A DNA stretch of 64,000 nt from Rhodohalobacter barkolensis. GTDB lineage: Bacteria > Bacteroidota > Rhodothermia > Balneolales > Balneolaceae. Under the pieces are notes generated by a model. The model had not been told where the DNA came from and did not search any database. It saw only the letters and a program-made list of their open reading frames with translations. The translations under genes and the position numbers were made by a program. Where the stretch lies: the NCBI RefSeq assembly GCF_002834295.1, contig NZ_PISP01000001.1, forward strand, positions 744,001-808,000, written 5' to 3'. This document shows positions 16,255 to 25,483 of the stretch, one piece after another. Numbering within the stretch: position 1 is the stretch's first letter; the number at the start of each line of letters is the position of its first letter.

Positions 16255-17345
16255 GGCTCAGGTTTTAGTATGATATCTCCCTCTTCAAGACCCGACAGAA
16301 TTTCGACATAATTCAAATCCCGGATTCCGGTTTCAACTTGTTTGCGGCTGCCATCTTCCAGGATCACTTCATTTTCTTCTGTGACAAACATGACCGGTAG
16401 AACCAGAACGCTATCTTTCTTATTGATTTCAATATTGGCCTCCAGTGCCATTCCCGGATACATCGGATATCCTGATGGATCAATTGAGGCGATCACTTTT
16501 GCCGTACGTTCTATAGTATTGATTCTTGGGTAGATCACGCTGATCACACCGCTTAGAACAGTGTCCTCAATGGCATCCAATTCGTAGTAAACGGGCTGAC
16601 CTACTTTTACCATTACAATATCCGTTTCGTCTACCTGCAGTTCGGTTTCAAAATGTTTGGCCGCCCCGATCTCCATAATTGGCCGGTTTCCGGCAATGAG
16701 TTCGCCTTCTTTTGGGATGATGTTATACACCCTGCCGTTGATTGCGGAAAGTATTGTATAGTCGCCGGTCAAGCTTTCCTGAGCACTGTAGTTATTGCGG
16801 GCATTATCCAGTTCAATCTGAAGTCGTTCCTGTGATTCGTGAAGTTTACTTACTGCAATCTGATAGTTATTCAGTGATGTTTGGTAGCGCAGTTGTGCCC
16901 GCTCAAGATCCTGTTTTGTACCAATGCTATCTTCATGAAGCTGACGGAAGCGTTCATATTCAATCGAGTCCTGTTTAAAGACAACCCGCGAATTCTCCAC
17001 CTGTTGCGAAAGCTGAGTTAAAATATCGGAATCAGGCTGGGCATTTTTACGGGCTAACTCTAACTGATTTTTTGCGATTTGGAGGTTCGATTCATTAGGT
17101 TGGTTTTGAAGCTTCACCAATGGAGTACCGATCTCAACTTCCTGACCCACACTGACTAAAATCTCATCCACAATTCCTGAAACTTTACTTGTGATCTCAT
17201 AGTGATCCATCGGCATCACATTTCCTGATGCGTAAACACCCTGAACCAGATTCAGTTTTTTAACTTGAACCTGTTCCTGTTTTGAACAACCCAATAATGA
17301 GAAGAGGAACATCAGTAGTAAGAGGAAAGAATAGATTGCTCTCAT
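16251..17345 (-). CDS. Periplasmic adaptor lipoprotein (HlyD/MacA-like)
   Basis: 364 aa. Lipoprotein signal with a lipobox ending LLGC (Cys20). The split biotinyl-lipoyl/barrel domain starts with GVYASGNVMPMDHYEITSKVSG, a long coiled-coil hairpin spans about 80-170, and the lipoyl half returns at about 195 (TILSAINGRVYNI), followed by the beta-barrel. This is the standard membrane fusion protein of MacAB-type exporters. First gene of the three-gene operon; overlaps the permease start by 4 nt. Confidence 0.9.
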   Translation of the reverse strand: MRAIYSFLLLLMFLFSLLGCSKQEQVQVKKLNLVQGVYASGNVMPMDHYEITSKVSGIVDEILVSVGQEVEIGTPLVKLQNQPNESNLQIAKNQLELARKNAQPDSDILTQLSQQVENSRVVFKQDSIEYERFRQLHEDSIGTKQDLERAQLRYQTSLNNYQIAVSKLHESQERLQIELDNARNNYSAQESLTGDYTILSAINGRVYNIIPKEGELIAGNRPIMEIGAAKHFETELQVDETDIVMVKVGQPVYYELDAIEDTVLSGVISVIYPRINTIERTAKVIASIDPSGYPMYPGMALEANIEINKKDSVLVLPVMFVTEENEVILEDGSRKQVETGIRDLNYVEILSGLEEGDIILKPEP

Positions 17346-17493
17346 ATGTTCGTTTTATGCTCTTTCTATAGTATTAAAATACAAGACTTACAGATCAAAT
17401 ATTTAATTACCTGACAAGCTGTGTTGAATTTTATTTCAACTCTTTGATTAGCTAATTTGGTCAGTAACATGACAACCTGAAAAAGGAGCATAC

Positions 17494-17682
17494 TTGAATA
17501 TCGAAATTAGAAAAATGGCCGATTATATAAGGGATCAATGCATTGAAGCTGCAAGGGATGGCTTCAGAGATGCATCCATAAGTGGTCTTTGTGCAGAAGG
17601 AGCAATGGAAGCGGCGATTAGTGCGATGCAGTCACTGGATGTAGATAAACTCATCAAAGAATCTGAGCAGAATGAAGATTGA
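17494..17682 (+). CDS. Small conserved acidic protein
   Basis: 62 aa. The start is taken as TTG 17494 because AAAGGAGC at 17482-17489 is a strong ribosome site 4-5 nt upstream; the next in-frame ATG at 17515 has none. The sequence (MADYIRDQCIEAARDGFRDASISGLCAEG core) is helical with two Cys. Proteins of this look are small acetyltransferase-associated or stand-alone hypotheticals in Bacteroidota; no function is assigned. It overlaps the DUF488 gene by 11 nt, so the two are co-translated. Confidence 0.65.
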   Translation: MNIEIRKMADYIRDQCIEAARDGFRDASISGLCAEGAMEAAISAMQSLDVDKLIKESEQNED

Positions 17683-18028
17683 AACGAAAAGAGTTTACGA
17701 AGAGCCTAACGAGTCAGACGGATACCGGATTCTGACCGAACGCCTCTGGCCGCGGGGTGTAAGCAAGGAGAGGGCGGCGCTGGATCGCTGGATGAAAGGG
17801 GTGGCGCCGAGTCACGAATTGAGAAAATGGTTCGATCACGATCCGGAAAAGTGGGAGGAGTTCAAGGAGAGATACCGAAGAGAGTTGTTTGGCTCCGAAG
17901 CGGTGGAGGAACTGTTGGATCTAATCAAACAGCACGAGACGGTAACCTTTGTCTTCGCCTCCAAAGATCAAACCCACAACAGTACGATGGTTTTGGAGCA
18001 ATTTCTGGAGGATTTGTTAACCGGTTAG
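17672..18028 (+). CDS. DUF488 family protein (YeaO-like)
   Basis: 118 aa cytoplasmic protein. It matches DUF488: RVYEEPNESDGYRILTERLWPRGVSKE near the N terminus, then LRKWFDHDPEKWEEFKERYRREL and a closing VTFVFASKDQTHNSTMVL. Full length for the short single-domain form. Function unknown in the family. It starts inside the upstream 62-aa gene. Confidence 0.9.
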   Translation: MKIETKRVYEEPNESDGYRILTERLWPRGVSKERAALDRWMKGVAPSHELRKWFDHDPEKWEEFKERYRRELFGSEAVEELLDLIKQHETVTFVFASKDQTHNSTMVLEQFLEDLLTG

Positions 18029-18044
18029 TTTCAGTTATGTATTT

Positions 18045-18104
18045 CTACCCATCAACTTCACAGATCTCACCGATGAACTCAAGTCTCTGATCGGTATACT
18101 GGTG
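18045..18104 (-). pseudogene. 3' remnant of a VOC-family gene
   Basis: On the minus strand these 60 bp read HQYTDQRLEFIGEICEVDG and a stop, matching the C-terminal end of the intact VOC gene at 36420-36824 (HQYTDESFQFKGGVCKVDW, stop). The similarity stops abruptly; an in-frame TGA lies just upstream and no VOC sequence continues. It is therefore a truncated paralogue tail, bordering the REP-like repeat at 18241. Confidence 0.7.
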
Positions 18105-18148
18105 AGTTCAGACCCAGAATTTTTTTATTGTATCAAATCCATTTAAAC

Positions 18149-18164
18149 GTAATCACGTGATTAC
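18149..18164. repeat. 16-bp perfect palindrome
   Basis: GTAATCACGTGATTAC reads the same on both strands. It lies between the convergent DUF488 and GH81 genes. A looser inverted repeat, ATCAC-N6-GTGAT, follows near 18384-18399. Could be a protein-binding site or a chance palindrome. Confidence 0.4.
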
Positions 18165-18240
18165 CTAATCGAAGTATTTCGGCTATAATATTTTTGGAAC
18201 TGTAATTTTTGAAATATCGACCTTAAGTTTGAAAACAAAA

Positions 18241-18343
18241 CCAGCCCCGTTAGGGTCGACATGTCCGTAGCCCCACAGGTTCACAAGGTGAATCTGTGGG
18301 GTAAAAGAGAATCCCTATTTTAATCAGCACCGTAGGTGCGATA
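18241..18343. repeat. REP-like repeat, copy R1
   Basis: Composite element: a short hairpin CCCCGTTAGGG, then ATGTCCGTAG, then a 14-bp stem with 3-nt loop (CCCCACAGGTTCAC ... GTGAATCTGTGGGG, one G-T wobble), then AATCCC..TTTTAATC and a small hairpin GCACCGTAGGTGC. The same order of parts recurs at 37003-37090 and 38117-38225. The rest of 18029-18475 holds only the VOC remnant and palindromes. Confidence 0.8.
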
Positions 18344-18475
18344 CAGGATGACTGTCAGGAAAAATATATTCAAAGAATTGAAATCACGATCAAGTGATGT
18401 GGAGAGAATTAAATGAGTTACACTCTTACGTGATCTTAATGATTGTTTTAAGGTAATTTTAGTTAAATATCGCCC

Positions 18476-21400
18476 TTATTTCACAAATAACATTTTATTT
18501 GTCTTTACAACATTACCTGCTGTTAGCTGATATAAGTAAATCCCGCTGGCAAGATTGCTCGCATCAAATGTGGTTGTATGCTGACCCTCGTTTTTTGGTC
18601 CATCTTCAAGAGTTGCAACGTGCTGGCCCATCATGTTATAGACAACCAGGCTAACTTCGGCCGCTTCGGGCAGATAGTACGCAATCTGAGTCGTGGGATT
18701 AAATGGATTTGGGTAGTTTTGATAGAGTATATACTCGGACGGTTGTTCTTCATCATCGGGTTGGTCGCTTTGGTAACCGATTCCATCATAATACCAGGTA
18801 TAGCCAGAGGTGCCATCACCCTCTGTTTCAGGGTCGAAAATGAGAGCAATACTATTATAGCTAAAATCAGAGTTTGCATCTGAGAGGTCATAGGTTAACT
18901 CCACCCATTGTTCACTGACAGGTATGGATTCACTAGCCTCAAAATACTGTTCAGGATTTTCTGAATTCTCAATTCTAAAAAGCAGTGTACTTCCGTCACG
19001 CGGTGCCCAAACTTTAAGGGACACACGTTTGGATGTATCGATCTCTTCCGTGAGGGATAACAGACTACCTCCATTTGCTTCACCCGCGTTTTTTACCATC
19101 CGGGCTACCTGCTCCGACTGGTTTTCTTCAGATAAATCGGGGTTGGCTACGACTGTACTTTCTCCTCCGCCAAAATTCGTGAAAACATTCGTCCAATCAA
19201 CATCATGACTATCGAAATCAACGGGCAGTGCTATTTTTTCAATATCATCGTCAACTGTATCATCTCCGGTAAACCCTGTTGCCATTTGGCGGGCATCTAC
19301 TTCCATTTTGAAACCGTCTGAAAAAGTTACCGTTCTTGAGTTTTCGCCGGCGTTATAAGCTACATAGGTTCGCTGATCATCAGCGTTTCGAAATACCGTG
19401 TAGGTAGCAATATTGGCAGTAACAGAAAAATCTACATTCCCAAGCTGCTTCATGTTATGAATCCAGTGCAAATTATGGGCACGGGAGTTGCCGTCAAAGC
19501 GATCATAGTTCGGATCGGCTTCAAGTTTACTCAGAGCCAGGTCAGCATCTGCCATGGCGAGATAGTTCCAGAAAATATCCTTCCAAACGGAAATTTCACC
19601 ACCGCTTGCCGATGCTGCTGCATTATAGTTTTGAACGATATAGTCAGTGTCTCGGGCCAGATAGAATGAACCGCTGTGAACTGGCAGAATATTGATGCCA
19701 TGAATAAATTCGGGTTCTAGGCCAAACCATGTGGTGTGGTTTCCTTTATTTCCCCAGACAATCCCCAATGCGTTGTAGTTGTAATCTGCCGGAAATACCT
19801 CTTCATCCACATCAAACCAGTATTGATCAATGGCGGCTGACTCTGTAGTGTAAAGATAGATGCCCAGATCGCGGATTTCAGGTTGATCGGTCATTTCACC
19901 CCAAAGGATGGCCGCCGATGCAAAATTCATCGCCTCAGAGCTTGATTCCTGGTTGTTTCCGTCTCCGAATGCGCCATGCCCGGCAGCCCAAGAGTGACCG
20001 GCATAAACATCGAAAGAGCGCAGAAATGGAAACATGTCATCCTCCCGATCCCAGTTGTTGGCATCGCGAATTAAAAGGTTTACCATACCGCCCCAGTTTT
20101 CAGAGGCAGCCCAATCCGGATCAAAACGTGCGATGGTGGCCGCACTCATAATGGCATAGGCGTGATGAAAATGATGGTCGTTGATCTGAGTACTTGCCCC
20201 ATGATCGGAGGGATAGCCGGTTAGCGTGTTCCAGGTTTCGTCATATACAAACTCCTGATCTCCACCGGCAGTGAACCAATTTTCCAGCCGGTTCTTCAGC
20301 TTATTGATCAGCTGTTCTTTGGCTTCTTCAGCGTCCTCACCCAGTTGATCGGCAATGTGTATAAGATGGGCAAAGCGCGCCATTTCCTTTCCATTATTAT
20401 AGGTGGGTCCGCTTCCCAGATTTTCAGACGCTGCTTGCTGTACGAATTGCAGAAGATCTGCTCTGTCGTAGTCACCCAAATCGGGCAGGGAAGGGAGTAT
20501 TCCCGAAAATTGACGAGCCGTGGTAAATGTATTTCCTGACAGAAGTTTCATTTCGCCACGTGGCGAATTATACGAATATTCGGTAGGCGACTCTTCAACA
20601 TCAAGCCATTGATGCCTGTAAAGTGCGGTAAGGGTTTCATTCAGGTTTCCTTCCGAATTATCACGGAGTGTTGTTTCAAACGAATATACGCTATTGAGTG
20701 TGGCATCGGCTTCATCGTATTGCCAGCTTACCTCTGTATCCGTAACAAATGCATAGGCGCGCTTCCGGAAAAATTCCAGCGTTTCCGGATCGTTATCCGG
20801 CAGAACGGCAATTGAAAGGAATGTTTCTCCGTTGAGCGAAGAGCTTAACTGTCCTCCTGTTGTCCACTGAGAGCCCGATGGTGCAAATAAACCGTAATGT
20901 TCACCGCCAATGGTTAACCCCAGAACTTCTTCATCCTGGTGCCAAACCGTATGTGATTGATTTAGGTTGATAACCGCGTCACCTCCAGTGATCTCAAAGA
21001 ATATAAACGGCATTCCGTGCCCAAAGGTAGCAAGCATTTCACGATTACTGTCTTGCCATTCGCCTGTTACGGTCCAGTCACCATATTGAAGCGTTTTCGT
21101 ATCGGGTGCATTCAGTCCATCTACACCAACTGTCATGTGATTGGCAAATGGAAAAATATAGTCCCGGTCGTTTACAACGGCCTGCGACGTATAGCCAAGC
21201 TGCATTCCGGTTGGTGTAGCTTTCATAGCAAGAGGATGCGCGTAGAGAAATGCGGAGTGAGGGTCACCGAAAAAAGGGTAGAGCAGGCTGCTCCAGAAAT
21301 CGCTTGTCTGAACAGGCTGATTAAATTGATCCGAAAGAAGTGGAAAAGCCGGTTGGCCATCCTGAAGACTCGCTCCCTGCTGACCTGCAGACAGATTTGT

Positions 21401-21562
21401 GCTGTAGCTGCCTTGTCCTACAGAAACGGTTTGACCCACTGAAATTGATGCAGTAAAAGCCATTAGCAGCAGACTATGAACAAAAAATAGTACGCCCTTT
21501 AACTTTTTGACATTGGATTCAGTAGGTAGAGATGAGTTGTAATATCGCATGCTTTTGATCAC
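18476..21562 (-). CDS. Secreted GH81 endo-beta-1,3-glucanase with T9SS sorting domain
   Basis: 1028 aa. Signal peptide within the first ~44 residues (hydrophobic run ending ASISVGQ); starting at Met5 (21550) is equally possible. The catalytic region (about 70-750) has GH81 features: QTSDFWSSLLYPFFGDPHSAFLYAHPLAM-type opening, AGHSWAAGHGAFGDGNNQESSSEAMN with the candidate catalytic Glu pair, and GNHTTWFGLEPEFIHGINILP. A carbohydrate-binding-like beta region spans about 790-935. The C-terminal ~85 residues start with YQNYPNPFNPTT, a type A T9SS sorting domain, so the enzyme is expected to cross the outer membrane by T9SS. Likely digests laminarin-type beta-1,3-glucan. Confidence 0.9.
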   Translation of the reverse strand: MIKSMRYYNSSLPTESNVKKLKGVLFFVHSLLLMAFTASISVGQTVSVGQGSYSTNLSAGQQGASLQDGQPAFPLLSDQFNQPVQTSDFWSSLLYPFFGDPHSAFLYAHPLAMKATPTGMQLGYTSQAVVNDRDYIFPFANHMTVGVDGLNAPDTKTLQYGDWTVTGEWQDSNREMLATFGHGMPFIFFEITGGDAVINLNQSHTVWHQDEEVLGLTIGGEHYGLFAPSGSQWTTGGQLSSSLNGETFLSIAVLPDNDPETLEFFRKRAYAFVTDTEVSWQYDEADATLNSVYSFETTLRDNSEGNLNETLTALYRHQWLDVEESPTEYSYNSPRGEMKLLSGNTFTTARQFSGILPSLPDLGDYDRADLLQFVQQAASENLGSGPTYNNGKEMARFAHLIHIADQLGEDAEEAKEQLINKLKNRLENWFTAGGDQEFVYDETWNTLTGYPSDHGASTQINDHHFHHAYAIMSAATIARFDPDWAASENWGGMVNLLIRDANNWDREDDMFPFLRSFDVYAGHSWAAGHGAFGDGNNQESSSEAMNFASAAILWGEMTDQPEIRDLGIYLYTTESAAIDQYWFDVDEEVFPADYNYNALGIVWGNKGNHTTWFGLEPEFIHGINILPVHSGSFYLARDTDYIVQNYNAAASASGGEISVWKDIFWNYLAMADADLALSKLEADPNYDRFDGNSRAHNLHWIHNMKQLGNVDFSVTANIATYTVFRNADDQRTYVAYNAGENSRTVTFSDGFKMEVDARQMATGFTGDDTVDDDIEKIALPVDFDSHDVDWTNVFTNFGGGESTVVANPDLSEENQSEQVARMVKNAGEANGGSLLSLTEEIDTSKRVSLKVWAPRDGSTLLFRIENSENPEQYFEASESIPVSEQWVELTYDLSDANSDFSYNSIALIFDPETEGDGTSGYTWYYDGIGYQSDQPDDEEQPSEYILYQNYPNPFNPTTQIAYYLPEAAEVSLVVYNMMGQHVATLEDGPKNEGQHTTTFDASNLASGIYLYQLTAGNVVKTNKMLFVK

Positions 21563-21869
21563 TGGAAACGTTCAGGAGTGTTAGCAAAATATTACCCGGT
21601 TCCACACATTTGTCAGATAATTTGCGGTGAGTATGCAAAGAAACAGGACGGTATTTTTATTAACGTACTTTTATTTCCTATTAAATTAGGGATAGAATGC
21701 TGTTAATCAAAAGCAGAGGCGTCTTTTTACATTTTTTGCACAAATTAATTGTTTGAAGATTGAAGCAAACTTGGTAATAAGAATGATCGATTTAATCTAA
21801 CAAGATGAGGCGGTTGCATTTGAGTCCTTAATTCATACTTAAGTATTCTCAGTATTAGTTTAGCAATCT
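21563..21869. other. Intergenic gap without recognised features
   Basis: 307 bp between the GH81 start and the oxidoreductase stop. A/T-rich; it must contain the GH81 promoter. I see no convincing hairpin, repeat or RNA gene. Confidence 0.5.
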
Positions 21870-22859
21870 TTACAGATCAATTACCGAACGCTTTTCATCA
21901 CTTTTAAAAACCGCATCGATCACATTCATGTTGGCAACGGCATCCTCGACCGGGGTGGGTACAGCAGTATTATTGATAATTGAATGAGTAAACGCATCGA
22001 CCTGCAGCCGGTATTGATCCACAGAATCAATCTGTATGGTTTTACGTTCCCCGTTTTTAGTAAGGTAAATATAGGCCGGCTCATCACCCGAAGGATTAAA
22101 AGGTCTTTCAATTTCGATCAGTCCATCCGTGCCGAAAATGATGGCCCGCTGGTAATCGTGTGTCCGGGTGGAACAGGTGAAGGTAGCCGTTTTCTCTCCA
22201 AATGTTAGTATGCCTGAGGCTTTTCGGTCAACACCGAATTGTGGATCTATTTCGAGTTTACCGAAAACACTTTCGGGCTCTGATCCAAACAGAAAGCGTG
22301 AGAGTGAGATACAGTAGCAACCGATATCCATCAAACCACCACCACCCATTTTGGGCCAGTTGCGGATATTCTCGGGGTCGTCATTATAGTAGGTAAAGAC
22401 GGAGTGGAATGACTGAACCGTACCAATCTCTTGCCTCTCTAACAGTGACTGAACTTCTGCCCATTGAGGATGAAAACGGTACATAAAGGCTTCCATTACT
22501 TTGAGTTCAGGAAGTTCACGTGTTTTCCGGAGTAATAATTCGGCTTCTTTACTGTTCATGGCAATCGGTTTTTCACACAACACGTGCTTGCCGGCTTCCA
22601 TCGCCTTTATTGTCCAAGGTACATGCAGATGATTGGGTAGCGGATTGTAAACTGCGTCAATTGTTTCATCAGCCAACAGCTCCTCATAGCTACCATAGCT
22701 GAACGGTATATTTAACTCTTTGGCTACACGGTCAGCTTTATTTTTATCTCTGGAAGCAATGGCGTGTACGTTGCCTGTTTTACTTGCCCGTATGGCCGGT
22801 ATTAAATGATTGATACCAAAATTTGAGGTGCTTAACACTCCCCATTTTATCTGTTTCAT
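21870..22859 (-). CDS. Gfo/Idh/MocA family oxidoreductase
   Basis: 329 aa NAD(P)-dependent sugar oxidoreductase. Rossmann start KWGVLSTSNFGINHLIPAI, then YNPLPNHLHVPWTIKAMEAGKHVLCEKPIA with the catalytic Lys of EKP, and GGGGLMDIGCYCISLSRFLFG in the second domain. The arrangement is closest to glucose-fructose or xylose dehydrogenase types. No sugar operon surrounds it except the GH81 gene downstream on the same strand, 307 bp away, so a role in glucan-derived sugar handling is possible only. Confidence 0.9.
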   Translation of the reverse strand: MKQIKWGVLSTSNFGINHLIPAIRASKTGNVHAIASRDKNKADRVAKELNIPFSYGSYEELLADETIDAVYNPLPNHLHVPWTIKAMEAGKHVLCEKPIAMNSKEAELLLRKTRELPELKVMEAFMYRFHPQWAEVQSLLERQEIGTVQSFHSVFTYYNDDPENIRNWPKMGGGGLMDIGCYCISLSRFLFGSEPESVFGKLEIDPQFGVDRKASGILTFGEKTATFTCSTRTHDYQRAIIFGTDGLIEIERPFNPSGDEPAYIYLTKNGERKTIQIDSVDQYRLQVDAFTHSIINNTAVPTPVEDAVANMNVIDAVFKSDEKRSVIDL

Positions 22860-23002
22860 ATCTGATAGATATTTAAATTCTGACTTTTAACACCAGCACT
22901 TTAGGGTAATATCAATATTTTATCACCGGAAGCAACAGGATATAATGCTGTATACCAAAAAAATATGAAATCTTTTAGAAGTAGATGGCTTAACCTTTTA
23001 CA

Positions 23003-25483
23003 CTAGATTTTTATCTGTAATGTACCGTAAAATGTCCTGGAAGGAGAGGGAATAATTCCCGGACCGGGATAGCCTGTAGCGCGTCGAGTAAAGTAGTTTG
23101 CATCCAGAACGTTGTTTATGCCGGCCTCCAGCGTGAAATAACTGTATGACCATGAAAGAGATAAATCCATTATATCGTAGGCCGGTATCTCACCTTTAAT
23201 ACCACTTTGATTGTCGTTTACATTTTGCTCTGCATTTGAGGCATCGGTAAATTGATCAGAAACAAACGTGTATTGAAGTGAACCGAGAAGGTTTCTGTAT
23301 CCAAATGAAAGGCCGGTTTTTAAATTGATAAGTGGAACAAACTCAACGTTGTTTCCTTCCACACCTGAAATTTCTGAATCGAGATAATCAGACTGTGTTA
23401 TCGCAGTATTTGCAAAAATATTGAGTCTTGAGCTGGAAGAGTTATTTCCAAATAGCGTCAGTACATTGAGCTCCGCAACACTTTCTAAGCCATACATAAA
23501 AGCGCGTCCAATATTTCCTCTGAATCGAACTACTCTACCTGTTTCCACTGATTCGCCACTTGCATCCACTCTTGTTTCTGCTCGCAAAACTTCACCAAGG
23601 CGGCCATCATACATAAGCCCAAATATATTTACATCGTAGGAAAAGATGTTGCCATATTGCCCTCGTATCCCAATGTCAGTAGTAAAACCACTTTCGTCAG
23701 TAATATCCGGATCAACCTGGAAGGTGGGATTTACAATTCGTATATCGTTAAATGTAACTGACCGATAGTTTTGTGAAAAATTAGCGTAGAGTTCAAGATT
23801 AGATTCGGTATAGTAGCTGAGACCTGCTCCCAAAAGTAAGAGATTGCGATCGAAACTGCGGTCGTCATTAAATGTTTCATTTAAAATCGGATTACCAGCC
23901 AAATCAAAATTTATCCTTTTGAAAGAGCCAAGACTTTCTGTTTTGATATATTCAAATCGAAACCCGGGAGTAACTGATAAGTTATCATTCAGGTAGAAAA
24001 TATTTTCGCCAAAAAAAGCAAGGTTACGATTTGGAAAAGTAAAATCTGACTGATTCGGGTAGTTAGGGAATGTGTCTTCAGCAAGACTAAAGTCTGAATT
24101 TGCGTTTGCAGATCCGGGCCCCTGAACTGAAGTATTATCTGAATTGTAATACTTGCTGCCCAGCAGCATTACATTGTTTTTATCACCAATAGAATACCGG
24201 TGAAGAAAACGGATTTCGGTGGCCCAGTTGTTAAAATTTCCAACAATCAGATCTCTTGGGGCATCCAAATCATCCTGCTGAGAAACTCTGTTGGTGCGGA
24301 ATCCAACGCTTTTTCTGGATGCATCAAGTCCATAGGCCAGTAACGATAATCTTGTTTTATTTGAAAAACGATGTTCAAGTTTAGCTGATGCCAGTTTCCA
24401 ATTCACTTCAAACCAGTTGCGGGTACGATTGCTAAACGTTGGATCACTATAAAATTGAGCGTCGGTAAGGCCCCCGGGTTGCTGTGCTAAATAGTAGAGG
24501 TAAGTAAAATCTGCTGAAATTGTGGTATTGTTGCTCAAGCGATAATCGGTGTAGAAGTATACATTATCTGATTTGAAAGAGGAGTTAGGACGGAAACTGT
24601 CGCCTTCTTTCCGATTGTAATATGCGTAGTACCCAAGATTTCCTACTGTGCCGCTTACGCTGTTATGTGACGTAAATAGACTGTTTGATCCTACAGTATT
24701 TCTTGTTGTAAATTCAAACGCTTTACTTCGGTTTGGTTTTTTCAATTTAAAATTTACGAGTCCGCCAAACTGTGTGCCAAATTGTAATGAAGCGGCTCCT
24801 CGAATAACCTGTATTTCCCTAAGTGCCTCAGCGGGGGGAGTATAGTAACTTTCGGGGTAACCCAGTACATCAGCACTGATGTCATATCCATTTTGACGGG
24901 TATTAAAATTTGAAGAGCGATTGGGATCCAGCCCGCGCCCGCCGATATTCAACTGAAGTCCTGCATCATTGGAGTCGAATATATTTAAACCGGATATTTG
25001 GCTGTAAATTTGCCGAGCATTATTGGATGAGGTGTTAACCGTCATTTGATCTAAGGAGATGACCTCATTTTTTTTACCGGCAAATATTGATGTCCCCTCA
25101 ACCTGTCGAAGTCGCTGAATAGAAAATAGCTGGTCTCTCTGTTCAATTATGGCCACCTCGGTCATTTCACGATTTAGTGACTCCATCTCTACATTTGCTG
25201 TAATGCTTCTGTCATCAATAGTAAATGAGCGATTTACAATTTCGTAACCAAGTGCATAAAAAATCAGGTTGTACGTTCCCTTTTCGAGACCGGTAATTTT
25301 GAACTGCCCGTCCTTGTCCGATAAATAGACTTTACCGGCTTCATTATCGAAAATTTGTACATCTTCAATAGGTTCACCGCTTTCCAGCTGGGTTACGGTG
25401 CCAGACAATTGGTGCTGTGACATAGCCGGGTATGCCAACAAAATGAAAACGATAAATAAACTACAGACCTTTAATTTCATCAT
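23003..25483 (-). CDS. TonB-dependent outer-membrane receptor
   Basis: 826 aa. Signal peptide (1-22), a carboxypeptidase-regulatory-like domain (about 25-105; LSGTVTQLESGEPIEDVQI), a plug domain (about 110-245; NIGGRGLDPNRSSNFNTRQNGYDI, then IQVIRGAASLQFGTQFGGLVNF) and a 22-strand-type barrel ending in TLQIKI. The plug/barrel resembles FecA-like ferric carboxylate receptors. Last gene of the DUF4856-imelysin-HTTM operon and overlaps the HTTM stop by 23 nt. Metal or heme-like complex uptake is inferred from the operon and its DtxR-like boxes. Confidence 0.9.
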   Translation of the reverse strand: MMKLKVCSLFIVFILLAYPAMSQHQLSGTVTQLESGEPIEDVQIFDNEAGKVYLSDKDGQFKITGLEKGTYNLIFYALGYEIVNRSFTIDDRSITANVEMESLNREMTEVAIIEQRDQLFSIQRLRQVEGTSIFAGKKNEVISLDQMTVNTSSNNARQIYSQISGLNIFDSNDAGLQLNIGGRGLDPNRSSNFNTRQNGYDISADVLGYPESYYTPPAEALREIQVIRGAASLQFGTQFGGLVNFKLKKPNRSKAFEFTTRNTVGSNSLFTSHNSVSGTVGNLGYYAYYNRKEGDSFRPNSSFKSDNVYFYTDYRLSNNTTISADFTYLYYLAQQPGGLTDAQFYSDPTFSNRTRNWFEVNWKLASAKLEHRFSNKTRLSLLAYGLDASRKSVGFRTNRVSQQDDLDAPRDLIVGNFNNWATEIRFLHRYSIGDKNNVMLLGSKYYNSDNTSVQGPGSANANSDFSLAEDTFPNYPNQSDFTFPNRNLAFFGENIFYLNDNLSVTPGFRFEYIKTESLGSFKRINFDLAGNPILNETFNDDRSFDRNLLLLGAGLSYYTESNLELYANFSQNYRSVTFNDIRIVNPTFQVDPDITDESGFTTDIGIRGQYGNIFSYDVNIFGLMYDGRLGEVLRAETRVDASGESVETGRVVRFRGNIGRAFMYGLESVAELNVLTLFGNNSSSSRLNIFANTAITQSDYLDSEISGVEGNNVEFVPLINLKTGLSFGYRNLLGSLQYTFVSDQFTDASNAEQNVNDNQSGIKGEIPAYDIMDLSLSWSYSYFTLEAGINNVLDANYFTRRATGYPGPGIIPSPSRTFYGTLQIKI

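Noticed and set aside
21017-21442. 141-aa plus-strand ORF inside GH81
   Set aside because: Antisense to the N-terminal part of a conserved enzyme; no family motif.
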